Shown here in pieces: positions 30,760 to 40,556 of a DNA stretch of 64,000 nt (positions are counted from its first letter, which is position 1; each line of letters starts with the position of its first letter). The notes beneath the pieces are model-generated. The model was given only the letters and a program-made list of their open reading frames with translations, was not told the DNA's origin and searched no databases. Location: positions 124,001-188,000 of the forward strand of contig NZ_JAPCWC010000004.1 of assembly GCF_026420865.1 (NCBI RefSeq), in the 5' to 3' direction. Source of the stretch: Novosphingobium clariflavum. Lineage in GTDB: Bacteria > Pseudomonadota > Alphaproteobacteria > Sphingomonadales > Sphingomonadaceae. Made by a program: the position numbers and the translations under genes.

Positions 30760-32787
30760 TCAGGCCAGCAGCCCGCGCCGCTCCAGCAGCGCGGTGACGT
30801 CCGCGTCGCGTCCACGGAAGGCGCGGAAGCTGTCGGCCGCCGGGCGGGTGGCGCCGCGCGAGAGGACTTCCTCGCGCAAGGCGTCGCCCGTCGCGCGGTC
30901 CACCACGCCGGCTTCCACGAACTTGCCGAAGCCGTCCGCCGCCAGCACTTCGGCCCAGAGGTAGCTGTAGTAGCCCGCAGCATAACCGCCCGCGAAGACG
31001 TGGCTGAAGGCGTGGGGGAAGCGGTGCCATTCGGGCGGGTGGACGACGGCCACTTCCTCGCGCACCGCCTCGATCACTTCCATCGGGTCGCTGCCCATGG
31101 TGCCGAGGTGGAGCAGGAGGTCGAACAGGCCGAACTCGATCTGGCGCAGCACGAAGAGGCCCGACTGGAAGCGGCGGGCGGCCAGCATCTTCTCGAAGAG
31201 GTCTGCGGGCAGCGGCGCGCCGCTGCGGTAGTGGCCGGACATGCCGGTGAGCACTTCGCGGTCCCAGGCGAAGTCCTCCATCAGCTGGCTGGGCAGTTCG
31301 ATGGCGTCCCACTCGAAACCGCTGGTGCCCGCCACGCTCGGCCGGTCGACGCGGGTGAAGAGGTGGTGGAGGCAGTGCCCCGTCTCGTGCAGCAGCGTCT
31401 CCACTTCGGTGTGGGCCAGCAGCGAGGGCGTGTCGCCGCCCCTGGGCGCGAAGTTGCAGGTGAGATAGGCCACCGGCACGCGTGCGGTGTTGCCTTCGGA
31501 CAGGCGCGGGCGGGCCTGCGCCATCCAGGCGCCGCCCTGCTTGCCCTGGCGGGCGTGGAGATCGAGGTAGAGCCCGGCGATCACCGCGCCCTGCTCGTCC
31601 GCCACATCGTAATAGCGGGCATCGGCGTGCCAGAGCGACACGTCGGCCCGCTCGACCAGGGTGATGCCGAAGAGGCGGCCGAGCAGCACCTGCCAGCCCG
31701 CCAGCACGCGCTCGACCGGGAAGTAGGCGCGCACTTCCTGCTCGTCGACGGCAAAGCGCGCCAGCTTGATGCGGTTGGCGACGAAGGTCAGATCCCAGGG
31801 CTGGAGATCGTCGATGGCGAGTTCCTGCGCGGCGAATTCGCGCGCGGCGGCAAGGTCGCGCTCGGCACCGGGGCGGGCGCGGGCGGCAAGATCGCGTAGG
31901 AAGTGCAGCACTTCGCCCGCATTGGGGGCCATCTTGGTGGCGAGCGAGAGTTCCACCGGATCGGCAAAGCCCAGCAAGGTGGCCGCCTCGCGCCGCAGTT
32001 CGAGAATGCGGGCGATACGCTGCGTGTTGTCGAACTGCCCCGCATTGGGGCCCTGATCGGAGGCGCGGGTGCCGAAGGCGGTATAGACACGCTCCCTGAG
32101 GCCGCGATCCTCGGCAAAAGTCAGCACCGCGTTGACGCTGGGCCACTGGAGCGTGACCACCCAGCCTTCCAGCCCCTTGGCCGCGGCATTGGCGGCAAAC
32201 ATCTCCATCGCCGCCTCGGGAATGCCGGCCAGGACGGCGGCATCGGTAGCGTGCTCGCTCCAGGCATCGGTGGCGTCGAGGACGGCGGCGGAAAAGGCAT
32301 TGGAAAGGCCCGCCAGCTCCATCGAGATCTCGGCAAAGCGCGCGCGCTGCCCGGCTGGCAGGGCGACGCCGGAGAGGCGGAAGCTGCGCAGCATGTGCTC
32401 GACCGCGGCGCGGTCGGCGGCGGAACGCTGCGCGAAACCGGGGCTGGCCTCCAGCGCGGCGATCACTTCGTAGAGGTCGTGGTCCTGGAAAACCGCCGTC
32501 ATCACTTCGACGATGCGCTGCTGGCCGGCGGCATGGGCCTCGCGCAGTTCAGGGGTATTGGCCACCGACTTGAGGTGCGAAACCGCCGACCACAGCGCGT
32601 CCAGCGCGGTATCGGCCGCCTCGAGCGGTAGCCAGGCCGAATCGAAATCGCCCGGCTTGTCCGCCACGATCCGCGCCGCTGCCGCCTGCATGTCCGCCAG
32701 CGCGGTTTCCAGCGCGGAGGCAATCGCCTCGCCGGTCAGCGCGGCATAGTCGGGAAGGGTAAGGGGATCGAGCAGCGAACGGGCCAT
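30760..32787 (-). CDS. M3-family metallopeptidase (oligopeptidase A-like)
   Basis: A 675-residue zinc peptidase. LLHETGHCLHHLF, about residue 455, holds the HExxH zinc site (HETGH), and NFAPRGGDTPSLLAHTEVETLLHE precedes it. ARYYDVADEQGAVIAGLYLDLHARQGKQGGAWM is the conserved M3 beta-strand region. It digests short peptides in the cytoplasm, including cleaved signal peptides. The start is taken as ATG 32787, since GGAAAAG lies just upstream; ATG 32808 would add seven residues with a poorer ribosome site. Confidence 0.9.
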   Translation of the reverse strand: MARSLLDPLTLPDYAALTGEAIASALETALADMQAAAARIVADKPGDFDSAWLPLEAADTALDALWSAVSHLKSVANTPELREAHAAGQQRIVEVMTAVFQDHDLYEVIAALEASPGFAQRSAADRAAVEHMLRSFRLSGVALPAGQRARFAEISMELAGLSNAFSAAVLDATDAWSEHATDAAVLAGIPEAAMEMFAANAAAKGLEGWVVTLQWPSVNAVLTFAEDRGLRERVYTAFGTRASDQGPNAGQFDNTQRIARILELRREAATLLGFADPVELSLATKMAPNAGEVLHFLRDLAARARPGAERDLAAAREFAAQELAIDDLQPWDLTFVANRIKLARFAVDEQEVRAYFPVERVLAGWQVLLGRLFGITLVERADVSLWHADARYYDVADEQGAVIAGLYLDLHARQGKQGGAWMAQARPRLSEGNTARVPVAYLTCNFAPRGGDTPSLLAHTEVETLLHETGHCLHHLFTRVDRPSVAGTSGFEWDAIELPSQLMEDFAWDREVLTGMSGHYRSGAPLPADLFEKMLAARRFQSGLFVLRQIEFGLFDLLLHLGTMGSDPMEVIEAVREEVAVVHPPEWHRFPHAFSHVFAGGYAAGYYSYLWAEVLAADGFGKFVEAGVVDRATGDALREEVLSRGATRPAADSFRAFRGRDADVTALLERRGLLA

Positions 32788-32985
32788 CAGGTCTTTTCCG
32801 GTTGTCATGGGGGAGAGGAATCTAGGGACACCGGCGCCGCGGTTAAACCCCTTTGGTGCAGCAACCTTCCCGGCGCCTGCGCGTTCCCCCGGAAGACTGC
32901 CTAGGCGCCCGGAAGCGGGGGCGAAGGAAAGCGGGTCTATTCTTGCCCGCTACACGCAGCATCAACACGCGCGAGGTCGGATCGC

Positions 32986-33384
32986 ATGGAGGAGTACCGG
33001 ACACCGCACAGCCCGCAGTCGCCCCTCGACCAGGACCCCTTGGACCAGGAGCCCTTGGACCAGGAGCGCCGCAATACGCGGGCCGCCGTGGAGATCATGG
33101 CGACCTTCCGCCATGCCCTCACCAGTTCCACCGTCGTGCTCAAGGACCTCACCCGCTTCGGCGCGCGGGTCGAGGGCATCGGCCCATTGAAGACCGATGA
33201 AGCGGTCAGCCTGGGATTGCCCGGTTGCCGCCCGGCGCTGGCTTTCGTGGCCTGGACCGAAGGACTTTCCGCCGGGCTCGAATTCGCCGAACCGCTGAGC
33301 GAGGCGGTCCATGCCGACCTCGTTTCGCGCTATGGCCTCGGCAGCCTGACCAACCCGGCGCTGGGACGCCACTTCATCAACTGA
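32986..33384 (+). CDS. PilZ-like domain protein with short N-terminal repeats
   Basis: A 132-residue protein. RRNTRAAVEIMATFRHAL matches the RxxxR start of PilZ domains, and VVLKDLTRFGARVEG the D/NxSxxG part, here changed to DLTRFGA. SAGLEFAEPL is the last strand. A degenerate PilZ domain is the best call. Residues 11-28 are repeats of LDQ(D/E)P, coded by a 15-base unit copied three times (33021-33065). Partner genes are not obvious. Confidence 0.7.
   Translation: MEEYRTPHSPQSPLDQDPLDQEPLDQERRNTRAAVEIMATFRHALTSSTVVLKDLTRFGARVEGIGPLKTDEAVSLGLPGCRPALAFVAWTEGLSAGLEFAEPLSEAVHADLVSRYGLGSLTNPALGRHFIN
33021..33065 (+). repeat. 15-base imperfect tandem repeat inside the PilZ-like gene
   Basis: Three units of the pattern CCCTTGGACCAGGAG, the first with two changes. 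The length is a multiple of three, so the repeat only lengthens the LDQEP stretch. It probably varies between strains. Confidence 0.8.
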
Positions 33385-33436
33385 GGCACCGATCAATGAA
33401 GCGCCGAGGGCACATGCGGCACCGCCCTGGCCTGCA

Positions 33437-34489
33437 TCAGGCGACCGCCGGCTCCAGCAGGCGCATGGTGCCGGCATCGGCGTCAATCTCCACCGACAGC
33501 CCCACGGGCACGCTGTCCTGCGCGGCGATATGACCGATCTGCAGCCCCTGGAACGAAGGCACCTTGAGGCCGCCGAACTGGCGATCGAGCACTTCGTAGA
33601 TGGTGAAGTTGGAAAAGCCGCCGTCGGGGTTGGTGCAATGGGTGCACTGGCCGAAGACAATGCCCGCCACCTTGTCGAACACCCCTGCCAGCGCCAGCTG
33701 GGTCAGCATGCGGTCGATGCGATATTCGGATTCGTTGGTATCCTCGAGGAACAGCACCGCGCCGGTGAAATCGGGCAGGTAGGGCGTGCCGACCAGTGCC
33801 GAGAGCACCGAGAGATTGCCGCCCAGCAGCTTTCCGCGCGCCTTGCCGCCACGGAAGGTGCGCAAGTCCTTGCCGCGCCCGGCCAGGTTGAGGCCGGCGC
33901 CCACGGGCACCTGCCAGGTCGGCGTCGCCCCCTCGAAAGCGAGCGCGTGGAAGTTCGCCCAGGCTGCCGGCGGCCAGGAGGCCGAGGCGTTGGGGCCATG
34001 AATGCTCGCCACCCCGGTGCGGGCCGCAAAGGCGAGGTGCAGCGCGGTATTGTCGCTGAATCCGACGAACAGCTTGGGGGTCCTCGCGATCTTCGCATAG
34101 TCGAGCAGCGGCAGGATCCGCGCGCAGCCCCAGCCACCGCGCACCGACATCACCCCGCGCACTTGCGGGTCGGCAAACATCGCCATCAGGTCATCGGCGC
34201 GCGTCCGATCCGAACCGGCCAGATAGCCCTCGCGCTCCAGCATGTGCGGCGCGGGCCGGGGCACCAGCCCCATGGCGCGCACGCTGGCCATGACCTCCTC
34301 CAGCCCGAAACGGTCGCCGATGAACCCGGCAGGGGCGACCAGCCCCAGCACGTCGCCCTCGCGCAGGCGCGGCGGCTTGACCAAAGCGGGCGCGGGGGCT
34401 GCGGAAAACGCGGGCCACGCGGACAGGGCTGCCGCCATGACGCCAAGGCCGCCCAGTGCGGCGCGGCGGGTAAGGATCGAATTCACCAT
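33437..34489 (-). CDS. ldcA: LD-carboxypeptidase, peptidase family S66
   Basis: A 350-residue protein. A Tat-like signal (TRRAALGGLGVMAAALSAWP) leads it out of the cytoplasm. VGFSDNTALH holds the nucleophile Ser, LFLEDTNESEYR the Glu and GLQIGHIAAQ the His of the S66 Ser-Glu-His triad. It removes the terminal D-alanine from murein tetrapeptides. The start is ATG 34489 with a clean n-region. E. coli LdcA is cytoplasmic; the exported form seen here occurs in several proteobacteria. It is divergent from the LOG gene. Confidence 0.88.
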   Translation of the reverse strand: MVNSILTRRAALGGLGVMAAALSAWPAFSAAPAPALVKPPRLREGDVLGLVAPAGFIGDRFGLEEVMASVRAMGLVPRPAPHMLEREGYLAGSDRTRADDLMAMFADPQVRGVMSVRGGWGCARILPLLDYAKIARTPKLFVGFSDNTALHLAFAARTGVASIHGPNASASWPPAAWANFHALAFEGATPTWQVPVGAGLNLAGRGKDLRTFRGGKARGKLLGGNLSVLSALVGTPYLPDFTGAVLFLEDTNESEYRIDRMLTQLALAGVFDKVAGIVFGQCTHCTNPDGGFSNFTIYEVLDRQFGGLKVPSFQGLQIGHIAAQDSVPVGLSVEIDADAGTMRLLEPAVA

Positions 34490-34586
34490 GGAAACCAGAC
34501 TAGGCGCGCCAATCTCTTGCATGCAACCGCAAGCGGCCTAGATATTTGTGCTTTCTCCCGCCGCGTCCTGCGGCCAAGGTACCCTG

Positions 34587-35462
34587 ATGAGCGATACTGA
34601 AGACACCAAAGTCACCAAGCGCCGGTTCTACAAGGCCGAGCAGGAAGCCTCCTTCGCCGATGCGCAGGAAGGCACGCTGCAGACGCAGAACCCCTCCTAC
34701 CGCCTCGCCTTCCAGGACACCGAGTTCCTGCTGCGCGACGAGCTGCGCCCGGTCCGCTTCCAGCTTGAACTGCTCAAGCCCGAGATGCTGCTGGAAGAGG
34801 CCAACATCGGCTCCACCCTGGTGATGTACGGCTCCGCCCGCATCCCCTCGCCCGAACAGAGCGATGCCGTGCTGGCCCGCGCCACCACCGACGAAGAAAA
34901 GAAGGTGGCCGAGCGCCTCGTCGCCAAGGCCAAGTATTATGAAGTGGCGCGCGAACTCGCGCAGATCGCCAGCAAGTGCGCGGTCGTGGAAAAGGGCATG
35001 CGCCAGTTCGTGGTCTGCTCGGGCGGCGGCCCCTCGATCATGGAAGCGGCCAATCGCGGCGCGCGCGAAGTCGGCGCCGAGACGCTGGCGCTCAACATCG
35101 TGCTGCCGCATGAGCAGGCGCCCAATCCCTACGTGACGCCGCGCCTCTCGTTCCAGTTCCACTACTTCGCGCTGCGCAAGATGCACTTCCTGCTGCGCGC
35201 CCGCGCGGTGGCGGTGTTCCCCGGCGGTTTCGGCACCTTCGACGAATTCTTCGAACTGCTGACGCTGATCCAGACCGGCAAGATGAAGCCGATGCCGATC
35301 CTGCTCTATGGCCGCGAATTCTGGGAACGCGTGGTCAATTTCGAGGCGCTGGCCGAGGAAGGCGTGATCAACAAGAGCGACCTCAAGCTGTTCCACTGGT
35401 GCGAAACCGCCGAGGAAGGCTGGAAGGTCGTGCGCGACTTCTACGACCTCGACTGCGGATAA
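34587..35462 (+). CDS. LOG family protein (TIGR00730-type nucleotide 5'-monophosphate phosphoribohydrolase)
   Basis: A 291-residue protein. VVCSGGGPSIMEAANRGA near residue 150 and PGGFGTFDEFFELLTLIQ near residue 213 are the two LOG motifs (PGGxGTxxE). These enzymes split nucleotide monophosphates at the N-glycosidic bond, as in cytokinin activation; the long bacterial form has an extra N-terminal part, here residues 1-75, with many charged residues. The start is ATG 34587, where the next conserved part begins. Ten bases separate it from the GNAT gene. Confidence 0.88.
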   Translation: MSDTEDTKVTKRRFYKAEQEASFADAQEGTLQTQNPSYRLAFQDTEFLLRDELRPVRFQLELLKPEMLLEEANIGSTLVMYGSARIPSPEQSDAVLARATTDEEKKVAERLVAKAKYYEVARELAQIASKCAVVEKGMRQFVVCSGGGPSIMEAANRGAREVGAETLALNIVLPHEQAPNPYVTPRLSFQFHYFALRKMHFLLRARAVAVFPGGFGTFDEFFELLTLIQTGKMKPMPILLYGREFWERVVNFEALAEEGVINKSDLKLFHWCETAEEGWKVVRDFYDLDCG

Positions 35463-35470
35463 GATCCCGC

Positions 35471-36082
35471 ATGGGGGCGCAGCTTCGCACCGAAAGGCTG
35501 CTGCTGCGCCCTGCCCTTGCCGGCGATGCCGAGGCGCTCCACGCGATCTTCGTGCAGCCCGAGGCCATGGCCTACTGGTCGCGCCCGCCCCACACCAACA
35601 TCGCCCAGACGCAGGACTGGCTGGCCGGCATGATCGCCATCCCGCCGGGCGAGGGCGAGGACTTCATCATCTCGCTGGAAGGCCGGGTGATCGGCAAGGC
35701 CGGGCTCTGGCGCTTTCCCGAGATCGGCTTCATCCTCGATCCCGCGTTCTGGGGGCAGGGCTATGCCCGCGAGGCGCTGCAGGCCGTCACGGACCGTGCC
35801 TTCGCCGTGCACCGGCTGCCCCACGTGACGGCCGATGTGGACCCGCGCAACCGGCGGTCACTGGCCTTGCTCACGGGCTTGGGTTTTCGCGAAACCGGCC
35901 GCGCGGCACGCACCTGGCAAGTCGGGGAGACCTGGTGCGACAGCGTCTACTTGCGGCTGAACGCGCCCGGATACCCCCTCAAGCCATCGCGTGATGGCCC
36001 AGCGGGCCATGCCCGGCGCCGAAGCCCGGCGCGGCCAGCAGGGCGCCGCGCACGAAGTCCCGGGCCTGCGCGATCGCCGTGA
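35471..36082 (+). CDS. GNAT-family N-acetyltransferase (RimJ/RimL-like)
   Basis: A 203-residue protein. LRTERLLLRPALAGDAEAL at the start and FILDPAFWGQGYAREALQAV, the acetyl-CoA motif (Q/R-x-x-G-x-G/A as QGYARE), mark the RimJ/RimL group, which acetylates amino groups or antibiotics. DVDPRNRRSLALLTGLGFRE follows. The first 170 residues are normal length; the last 33 or so are Arg/Pro-rich and come from sequence antisense to thiD, since the frame runs 104 bases into that convergent gene. Confidence 0.85.
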   Translation: MGAQLRTERLLLRPALAGDAEALHAIFVQPEAMAYWSRPPHTNIAQTQDWLAGMIAIPPGEGEDFIISLEGRVIGKAGLWRFPEIGFILDPAFWGQGYAREALQAVTDRAFAVHRLPHVTADVDPRNRRSLALLTGLGFRETGRAARTWQVGETWCDSVYLRLNAPGYPLKPSRDGPAGHARRRSPARPAGRRARSPGPARSP

Positions 36083-36743
36083 CGAGGTCCTCGCCGCGTC
36101 CCATGCAGGTGGCGATGGCGCTGGAGAACGTGCAGCCGGTGCCATGGCTGTGGCGCGTCTCGATGCGCGGCGCGCTCCAGGTCAGCGCCTCCCTGCCGGG
36201 ACGCACGAGGCGGTCCTCGACCAGCGGGCCATCGGCATCGCCGCCCTTGGCGATATACGTCACCCCGCGCGCCGCCATGCCTTCGTCACCGCCCAGCACG
36301 GCCAGTTCGGGAACATTGGGCGTCGTCAGCGTGGCCAGCGCCATCAACCGCTCGAACCCGGCGATGGTCGCCTTGTCGGCGAGGATCGAGCCGCTGGTGG
36401 CGATCATCACCGGGTCGAAGATCACCGGCACCGCCAGCGCTTCCAAACGCTCGGCCACGACATGCGCGATCTCGGGGCTGCCGAGCATGCCGATCTTCAC
36501 CGCGTCGACACCGACGTCGCTGACGCAGGCATCGATCTGCGCCGCCACCATCTGCGGCGAAAGCGCCACCACATCGGTCACGCCGCAGGTGTTCTGCGCG
36601 GTGATCGCGGTGATCGCGGTCATCGCATACCCGCCCAGCACGGTGATCGTCTTGATGTCGGCCTGAATGCCCGCCCCGCCCGACGAATCGGAACCGGCGA
36701 TGGACAGGATGCGGGCCGGCGGCGTCATGAGCGGTGTGGTCAT
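35979..36743 (-). CDS. thiD: Hydroxymethylpyrimidine / phosphomethylpyrimidine kinase
   Basis: A 254-residue ribokinase-fold kinase. ILSIAGSDSSGGAGIQADIKT at the N-terminus binds the pyrimidine, GGYAMTAITAITAQNT follows, DPVMIATSG supplies Mg contacts, and HSHGTGCTFSSA near the end is the anion hole with the catalytic Cys-region Asp/Gly. It phosphorylates HMP to HMP-PP for thiamine synthesis. ATG 36743 was chosen; 36764 would add seven residues and 36728 would drop five. Its 3' end overlaps the convergent GNAT frame. Confidence 0.93.
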   Translation of the reverse strand: MTTPLMTPPARILSIAGSDSSGGAGIQADIKTITVLGGYAMTAITAITAQNTCGVTDVVALSPQMVAAQIDACVSDVGVDAVKIGMLGSPEIAHVVAERLEALAVPVIFDPVMIATSGSILADKATIAGFERLMALATLTTPNVPELAVLGGDEGMAARGVTYIAKGGDADGPLVEDRLVRPGREALTWSAPRIETRHSHGTGCTFSSAIATCMGRGEDLVTAIAQARDFVRGALLAAPGFGAGHGPLGHHAMA

Positions 36744-36808
36744 GGCCAAGGCTGATGGCAGCACCGGCGCGCTTCGACAAGTTCTGCCGCTGGCGCGCCG
36801 CTACAGCA

Positions 36809-37033
36809 TCAGCCCTTGAAGCGCCGTTCCTTGGAAGGCGGCGCGGAATCGAAGTGCTGCTTCGCCCGCGTCGGCCGGTCTACCAGTTCGCCGCCGCAGT
36901 TGGGGCACAGGTCGTCCAGGGCATCGGCGCATTCGACGCAGTAAGTGCATTCGAAGCTGCAGATGAAGGCGCCGGGGGCATCGGCCGGAAGGTCGGTGCC
37001 GCAGCGTTCGCAATCGGGGCGCATTTCAAGCAT
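36809..37033 (-). CDS. DUF1272 zinc-ribbon-like protein
   Basis: A 74-residue protein with eight cysteines in four pairs: CERC at 8-11, ICSFECTYC near 24-32, CVEC after it and CPNCGG near 43. MLEMRPDCERCGTDLP is the hallmark start of DUF1272. It should bind two zinc ions. Function unknown; found widely in proteobacteria. It lies just upstream of the glmM end and is followed by a REP-like element. Confidence 0.92.
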   Translation of the reverse strand: MLEMRPDCERCGTDLPADAPGAFICSFECTYCVECADALDDLCPNCGGELVDRPTRAKQHFDSAPPSKERRFKG

Positions 37034-37042
37034 TCAAAATCT

Positions 37043-37073
37043 CCGCTCATCCTGAGCCTGTCGAAGGATCAGG
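37043..37073. repeat. Single REP-like arm overlapping the glmM stop
   Basis: CCGCTCATCCTGAGCCTG and then TCGAAGGATCAGG resemble the arms at 14,860 and 30,360. It also has its own inverted core, CCTGA and TCAGG. It overlaps the last codons of glmM (stop at 37069-37071), so it supplies part of the end of that gene. Confidence 0.65.
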
Positions 37074-38409
37074 CAGCAGCCTCTTCCACGGCGGCACAGA
37101 TCGATGCGACCGCCGCCTCGACCTCACCGGCATCGTCCCCTTCCGCCATAACGCGGATCACCGGCTCGGTGCCCGAAGCACGGATCACCAGACGGCCCTT
37201 GCCCGCGAGCGCGGCCTCGGCCTCGGCGATCACCGCCTTCACGCGGTCCGCCTCCAGCGGCTTTCCACCTGCAAAGCGCACGTTGCGCAGCAGCTGCGGC
37301 ACCGGATCGAACAGGTGGAGCATCTCGCTCGCCGGCTTGCCCGACTGCACGAGCGCGGCCAGCACCTGCAGAGCCGCCACGGTGCCGTCGCCGGTGGTCG
37401 CATGGTCGAGCAGGATCATGTGGCCAGACTGTTCGCCGCCGACATTGAAACCGCCCGCGCGCATCCGCTCCAGCACATGGCGGTCGCCCACCTTGGTGCG
37501 CTCCAGCGTCAGGCCCTGGCCGTTCAGGTAGCGCTCGAGACCGAGGTTCGACATGACCGTCGCCACCACGCCGCCCCCACGCAGCGCGCCGCGCGCGGCC
37601 AGCTGGGTGCCGATCAGCGCCATGATCTGGTCGCCGTCGACCGTCTGGCCCTTCTCGTCGACCACGATCAGGCGGTCGGCGTCGCCATCGAGCGCAATGC
37701 CGATGTCGGCGCCCGAGGAAACCACCGTCTCCTGCAGCGCCTCGACATGGGTGGAGCCGCACTTGGCATTGATGTTCTTGCCGTTGGGGGTGACGCCGAT
37801 CGGCACGACTTCGGCGCCGAGTTCCCAGAATGCGGAAGGCGCCACCTGGTAGGCCGCGCCATTGGCGCAATCGACCGCGATCTTGAGACCGTCGAGACGG
37901 ATCGCCTCGGGCAGCGAGCGCTTGACGGCGTGGATGTAACGGCCACGCGCGTCGTCGATGCGGCGGGCCCGGCCGATGTCCTCGGACGGGGCCAGCGCGA
38001 TGTCCTGCGCCAGCATCGCCTCGATCGCCAGCTCATCTTCGTCGGAGAGCTTGAAGCCGTCGGGACCGAACAGCTTGATGCCGTTATCCTCGTAAGGGTT
38101 GTGGCTGGCCGAGATCATCACGCCGACATCGGCGCGCAGTTCGCGGGTCAGCAGGGCGACCGCAGGCGTCGGCATCGGGCCGAGCAGGACCACGTCCATC
38201 CCGACGCTGGTGAAACCGGCGACCATCGCGTTTTCCAGCATGTAACCCGACAGGCGGGTATCCTTGCCGATCACCACGCGGTGCTTGTGGGTCCCGCGCA
38301 GGAAGCGGGTTCCGGCGGCCTGGCCGACCTTCATGGCAATGGCGGCGGTCATCGCGCCCTGGTTGGTGCGACCGCGGATACCGTCGGTGCCGAAGAACTG
38401 TCTGCTCAT
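37069..38409 (-). CDS. glmM: Phosphoglucosamine mutase
   Basis: A 446-residue alpha-phosphohexomutase. [12 protein letters not shown] at the start, [14 protein letters not shown] with the phosphorylated Ser102, [13 protein letters not shown] for Mg, GGEQSGHMI for sugar recognition and [12 protein letters not shown] for phosphate binding are all present. It converts glucosamine-6-phosphate to glucosamine-1-phosphate for UDP-GlcNAc, and so supports peptidoglycan and lipopolysaccharide precursors. The start at ATG 38409 is at the first conserved residues; the frame is open further upstream without homology. Confidence 0.95.
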   Translation of the reverse strand: MSRQFFGTDGIRGRTNQGAMTAAIAMKVGQAAGTRFLRGTHKHRVVIGKDTRLSGYMLENAMVAGFTSVGMDVVLLGPMPTPAVALLTRELRADVGVMISASHNPYEDNGIKLFGPDGFKLSDEDELAIEAMLAQDIALAPSEDIGRARRIDDARGRYIHAVKRSLPEAIRLDGLKIAVDCANGAAYQVAPSAFWELGAEVVPIGVTPNGKNINAKCGSTHVEALQETVVSSGADIGIALDGDADRLIVVDEKGQTVDGDQIMALIGTQLAARGALRGGGVVATVMSNLGLERYLNGQGLTLERTKVGDRHVLERMRAGGFNVGGEQSGHMILLDHATTGDGTVAALQVLAALVQSGKPASEMLHLFDPVPQLLRNVRFAGGKPLEADRVKAVIAEAEAALAGKGRLVIRASGTEPVIRVMAEGDDAGEVEAAVASICAAVEEAAA

Positions 38410-38441
38410 GACCTGCCCTCTTGGAGACCATTTCGTGAATG

Positions 38442-38464
38442 GGGTATGACGCGGGCTCATACCC
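38442..38464. promoter_or_regulatory. Inverted repeat between glmM and the symporter gene
   Basis: GGGTATGA and TCATACCC are exact inverse copies, spaced by CGCGGGC. It lies 33 bases ahead of the glmM start and 79 ahead of the symporter start, in a divergent promoter gap. It could be an operator for either gene. Not matched to a known regulator. Confidence 0.4.
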
Positions 38465-38542
38465 AAGCCTTGGGCAAATTGCCATGCGCCCCCGTCATCA
38501 GTATGAACAACCAGACGAAGGTCGCAAATTCCCAGGAGCCCG

Positions 38543-39829
38543 ATGCATAGCCCCAGCCCCAAGGCCGCCGAAAGCAGTGCCTCTCGCATCCCCGAGATCC
38601 GCGTTCCCGGCACCCTGACGCTGATCGGCCTTGTCGCCGGGCTGGTGCTTGGCCTCGTGCTGGCCGGCAATCCCATGGCGGTGCCGATCCTTGAAGTGGC
38701 CGGGCCGATCGGCTCGCTGTGGCTGCAGGGCTTGCAGATGACCATCCTGCCGCTGGTGGCGGGACTGCTGTTCACCGGCATCGTCGAGACCATCGCGGTG
38801 GCGAGCGCGGGCGCCATGGCCCGCCGCACGCTCGGCACCATCATCGGTTTCCTCGCCCTGAGCGCGACGCTGGGTGCGGTGCTGATGCCGATCCTGCTGA
38901 AATTCTTCCCGATTCCCGCCGGCGTGCAGTTCGCCCACCCCGAAGACCCCGGCAAGGTTCCCGGGATTGCCGATTTCCTTTCCTCGCTGATGCCGGAGAA
39001 CGTGATCTCGGCCGCCGCCGCCGATGCGATGCTGCCGGTGATCGTCTTTGTTGCCCTCTTTGCCATCGCCTCCACGAGACTGGCCGATGAACCGCGCCGC
39101 CTGCTGGCAGTGCTGTTCGAAGGGCTTGCCGGGGCGATGATGGTGGTGATCGGCTGGGTGCTGAGGCTGGCGCCGATCGGCGTCTTCGCGCTGGGCTTCG
39201 GCCTCGGCGTGCGCAGCGGCGGCGCCGCGCTCGGGGCGCTGGCCCACTACATCATCCTGGTGGTGACGGTCGGCAGCGTGATGATGATCGCGGGCTACCT
39301 GATCGCGGTGTTTGCGGGGCGGCGCTCGCTGCCGGCTTTCGCCGTCGCCATCCTGCCCGCGCAGATCGTCGCGATCTCGACCCAGTCCTCGATCGCCACG
39401 GTCCCGGCGATGCTGGCATCCAGCCGCAAGCTCGGCGTCTCGGCCACCACCGCGGAATTCGTGCTGCCGCTCGCCGTCACCCTGTTCCGCGCGACCGGCC
39501 CGGCAATGAACATGGCGGTGGCCGTCTACGCCGCCAAGCTGGCGGGCGTCGAACTCACCGGCGGCGCGCTGGTCGCCGGCGCGCTGGTGGCCTTTGCGAC
39601 CACGTTCGGCGCGGTCTCGCTGCCGGGCACGATCAGCTTCGTCTCCTCGATCGGGCCGATCGCGGCCGCCATGGGGGTGCCGCTCTGGCCGCTCGGCGTG
39701 CTGGTGGCGGTGGAAGTCCTGCCCGACCTCATGCGCACGGTGGGCAATGTGACGATGGACGTGGCGCTGACGACTGCGGTCGATTCCAGCGTCGATGCCG
39801 ACAGGGAAGAGGCCGAGACCCTGCACTGA
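38543..39829 (+). CDS. Dicarboxylate/amino-acid:cation symporter (DAACS family)
   Basis: A 428-residue membrane carrier. [20 protein letters not shown] near residue 70 is the DAACS signature, [12 protein letters not shown] gives the re-entrant loop HP1 (serine-rich), and [15 protein letters not shown] followed by [15 protein letters not shown] form the conserved C-terminal core. It takes up C4-dicarboxylates or glutamate with Na+ or H+. Substrate choice is not clear. GGAG lies four bases before ATG 38543. It is convergent with the HNH gene, 12 bases apart. Confidence 0.9.
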   Translation: MHSPSPKAAESSASRIPEIRVPGTLTLIGLVAGLVLGLVLAGNPMAVPILEVAGPIGSLWLQGLQMTILPLVAGLLFTGIVETIAVASAGAMARRTLGTIIGFLALSATLGAVLMPILLKFFPIPAGVQFAHPEDPGKVPGIADFLSSLMPENVISAAAADAMLPVIVFVALFAIASTRLADEPRRLLAVLFEGLAGAMMVVIGWVLRLAPIGVFALGFGLGVRSGGAALGALAHYIILVVTVGSVMMIAGYLIAVFAGRRSLPAFAVAILPAQIVAISTQSSIATVPAMLASSRKLGVSATTAEFVLPLAVTLFRATGPAMNMAVAVYAAKLAGVELTGGALVAGALVAFATTFGAVSLPGTISFVSSIGPIAAAMGVPLWPLGVLVAVEVLPDLMRTVGNVTMDVALTTAVDSSVDADREEAETLH

Positions 39830-39841
39830 GGAAAACCCGCG

Positions 39842-40450
39842 TCAGGCTTCCAGTTCGATGTCCCAGTAAAGCCAGTCCCGCCAGGTTTCGTGCAGATAGT
39901 TGGGCGGGAAGGCGCGGCCGCGTTCCTGCAATTGCCAGCTGGTCGGGCGGATCGGTGCGACCAGCGGCGGCATGTTCGCCTGCCTGGGCGTGCGCCCGCC
40001 CTTCTTGAGGTTGCAGGGGGAGCAGGCGGTGAGGATGTTTTCCCAGCTGGTCCGGCCGCCAAGACGGCGCGGGATCACGTGGTCGAACGTGAGCTGATGG
40101 GGAGAGCCGCAGTACTGGCAGCTGAACCGGTCGCGCAGGAATAGGTTGAAACGGGTGAAGGCCGGAAATTCGGAAGGCTTCACATATTGCCTGAGGGCGA
40201 TCACCGAGGGAATCTGCATCGACCAGCTGGGTGAGTGGACCACCCGGTCATAGCTGGAGACGATATCCACCCGTTCGAGACAGATCGCCTTGATCGCGGT
40301 CTGCCAGGGCCAGAGGCTGAGCGGATAGTAGGAAAGCGGCGTGTAGTCCGCATTGAGCACCAGCGCAGGGCAGTCCGAAAGACTTCGGGAGGGATCTTCC
40401 TCCGCGCTGCGGAACCGGGCCGCGCGCTCCATCAGCTCCGATCTGAGCAT
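39842..40450 (-). CDS. HNH endonuclease family protein
   Basis: A 202-residue protein. [39 protein letters not shown] has the Cys-x2-Cys, DHVIPR and Cys-x2-Cys parts of the HNH fold with a zinc ribbon; the catalytic His-Asn pair is DH plus [23 protein letters not shown] is a conserved N-terminal part shared by a wide alphaproteobacterial group of solitary HNH proteins. Role unknown. It is the neighbour of the phased DnaA-like array, divergent from gluQ. Confidence 0.88.
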   Translation of the reverse strand: MLRSELMERAARFRSAEEDPSRSLSDCPALVLNADYTPLSYYPLSLWPWQTAIKAICLERVDIVSSYDRVVHSPSWSMQIPSVIALRQYVKPSEFPAFTRFNLFLRDRFSCQYCGSPHQLTFDHVIPRRLGGRTSWENILTACSPCNLKKGGRTPRQANMPPLVAPIRPTSWQLQERGRAFPPNYLHETWRDWLYWDIELEA

Positions 40451-40556
40451 GGCCTCCTGTCGCAGGCTGTCATTGCGGTTTCATGGCAACGCATGGGTTT
40501 CTTTGCAGCATTATCGCGAGTCGGCGTCAAGCCGCCTCGGGGCTGGCCCCATACAA

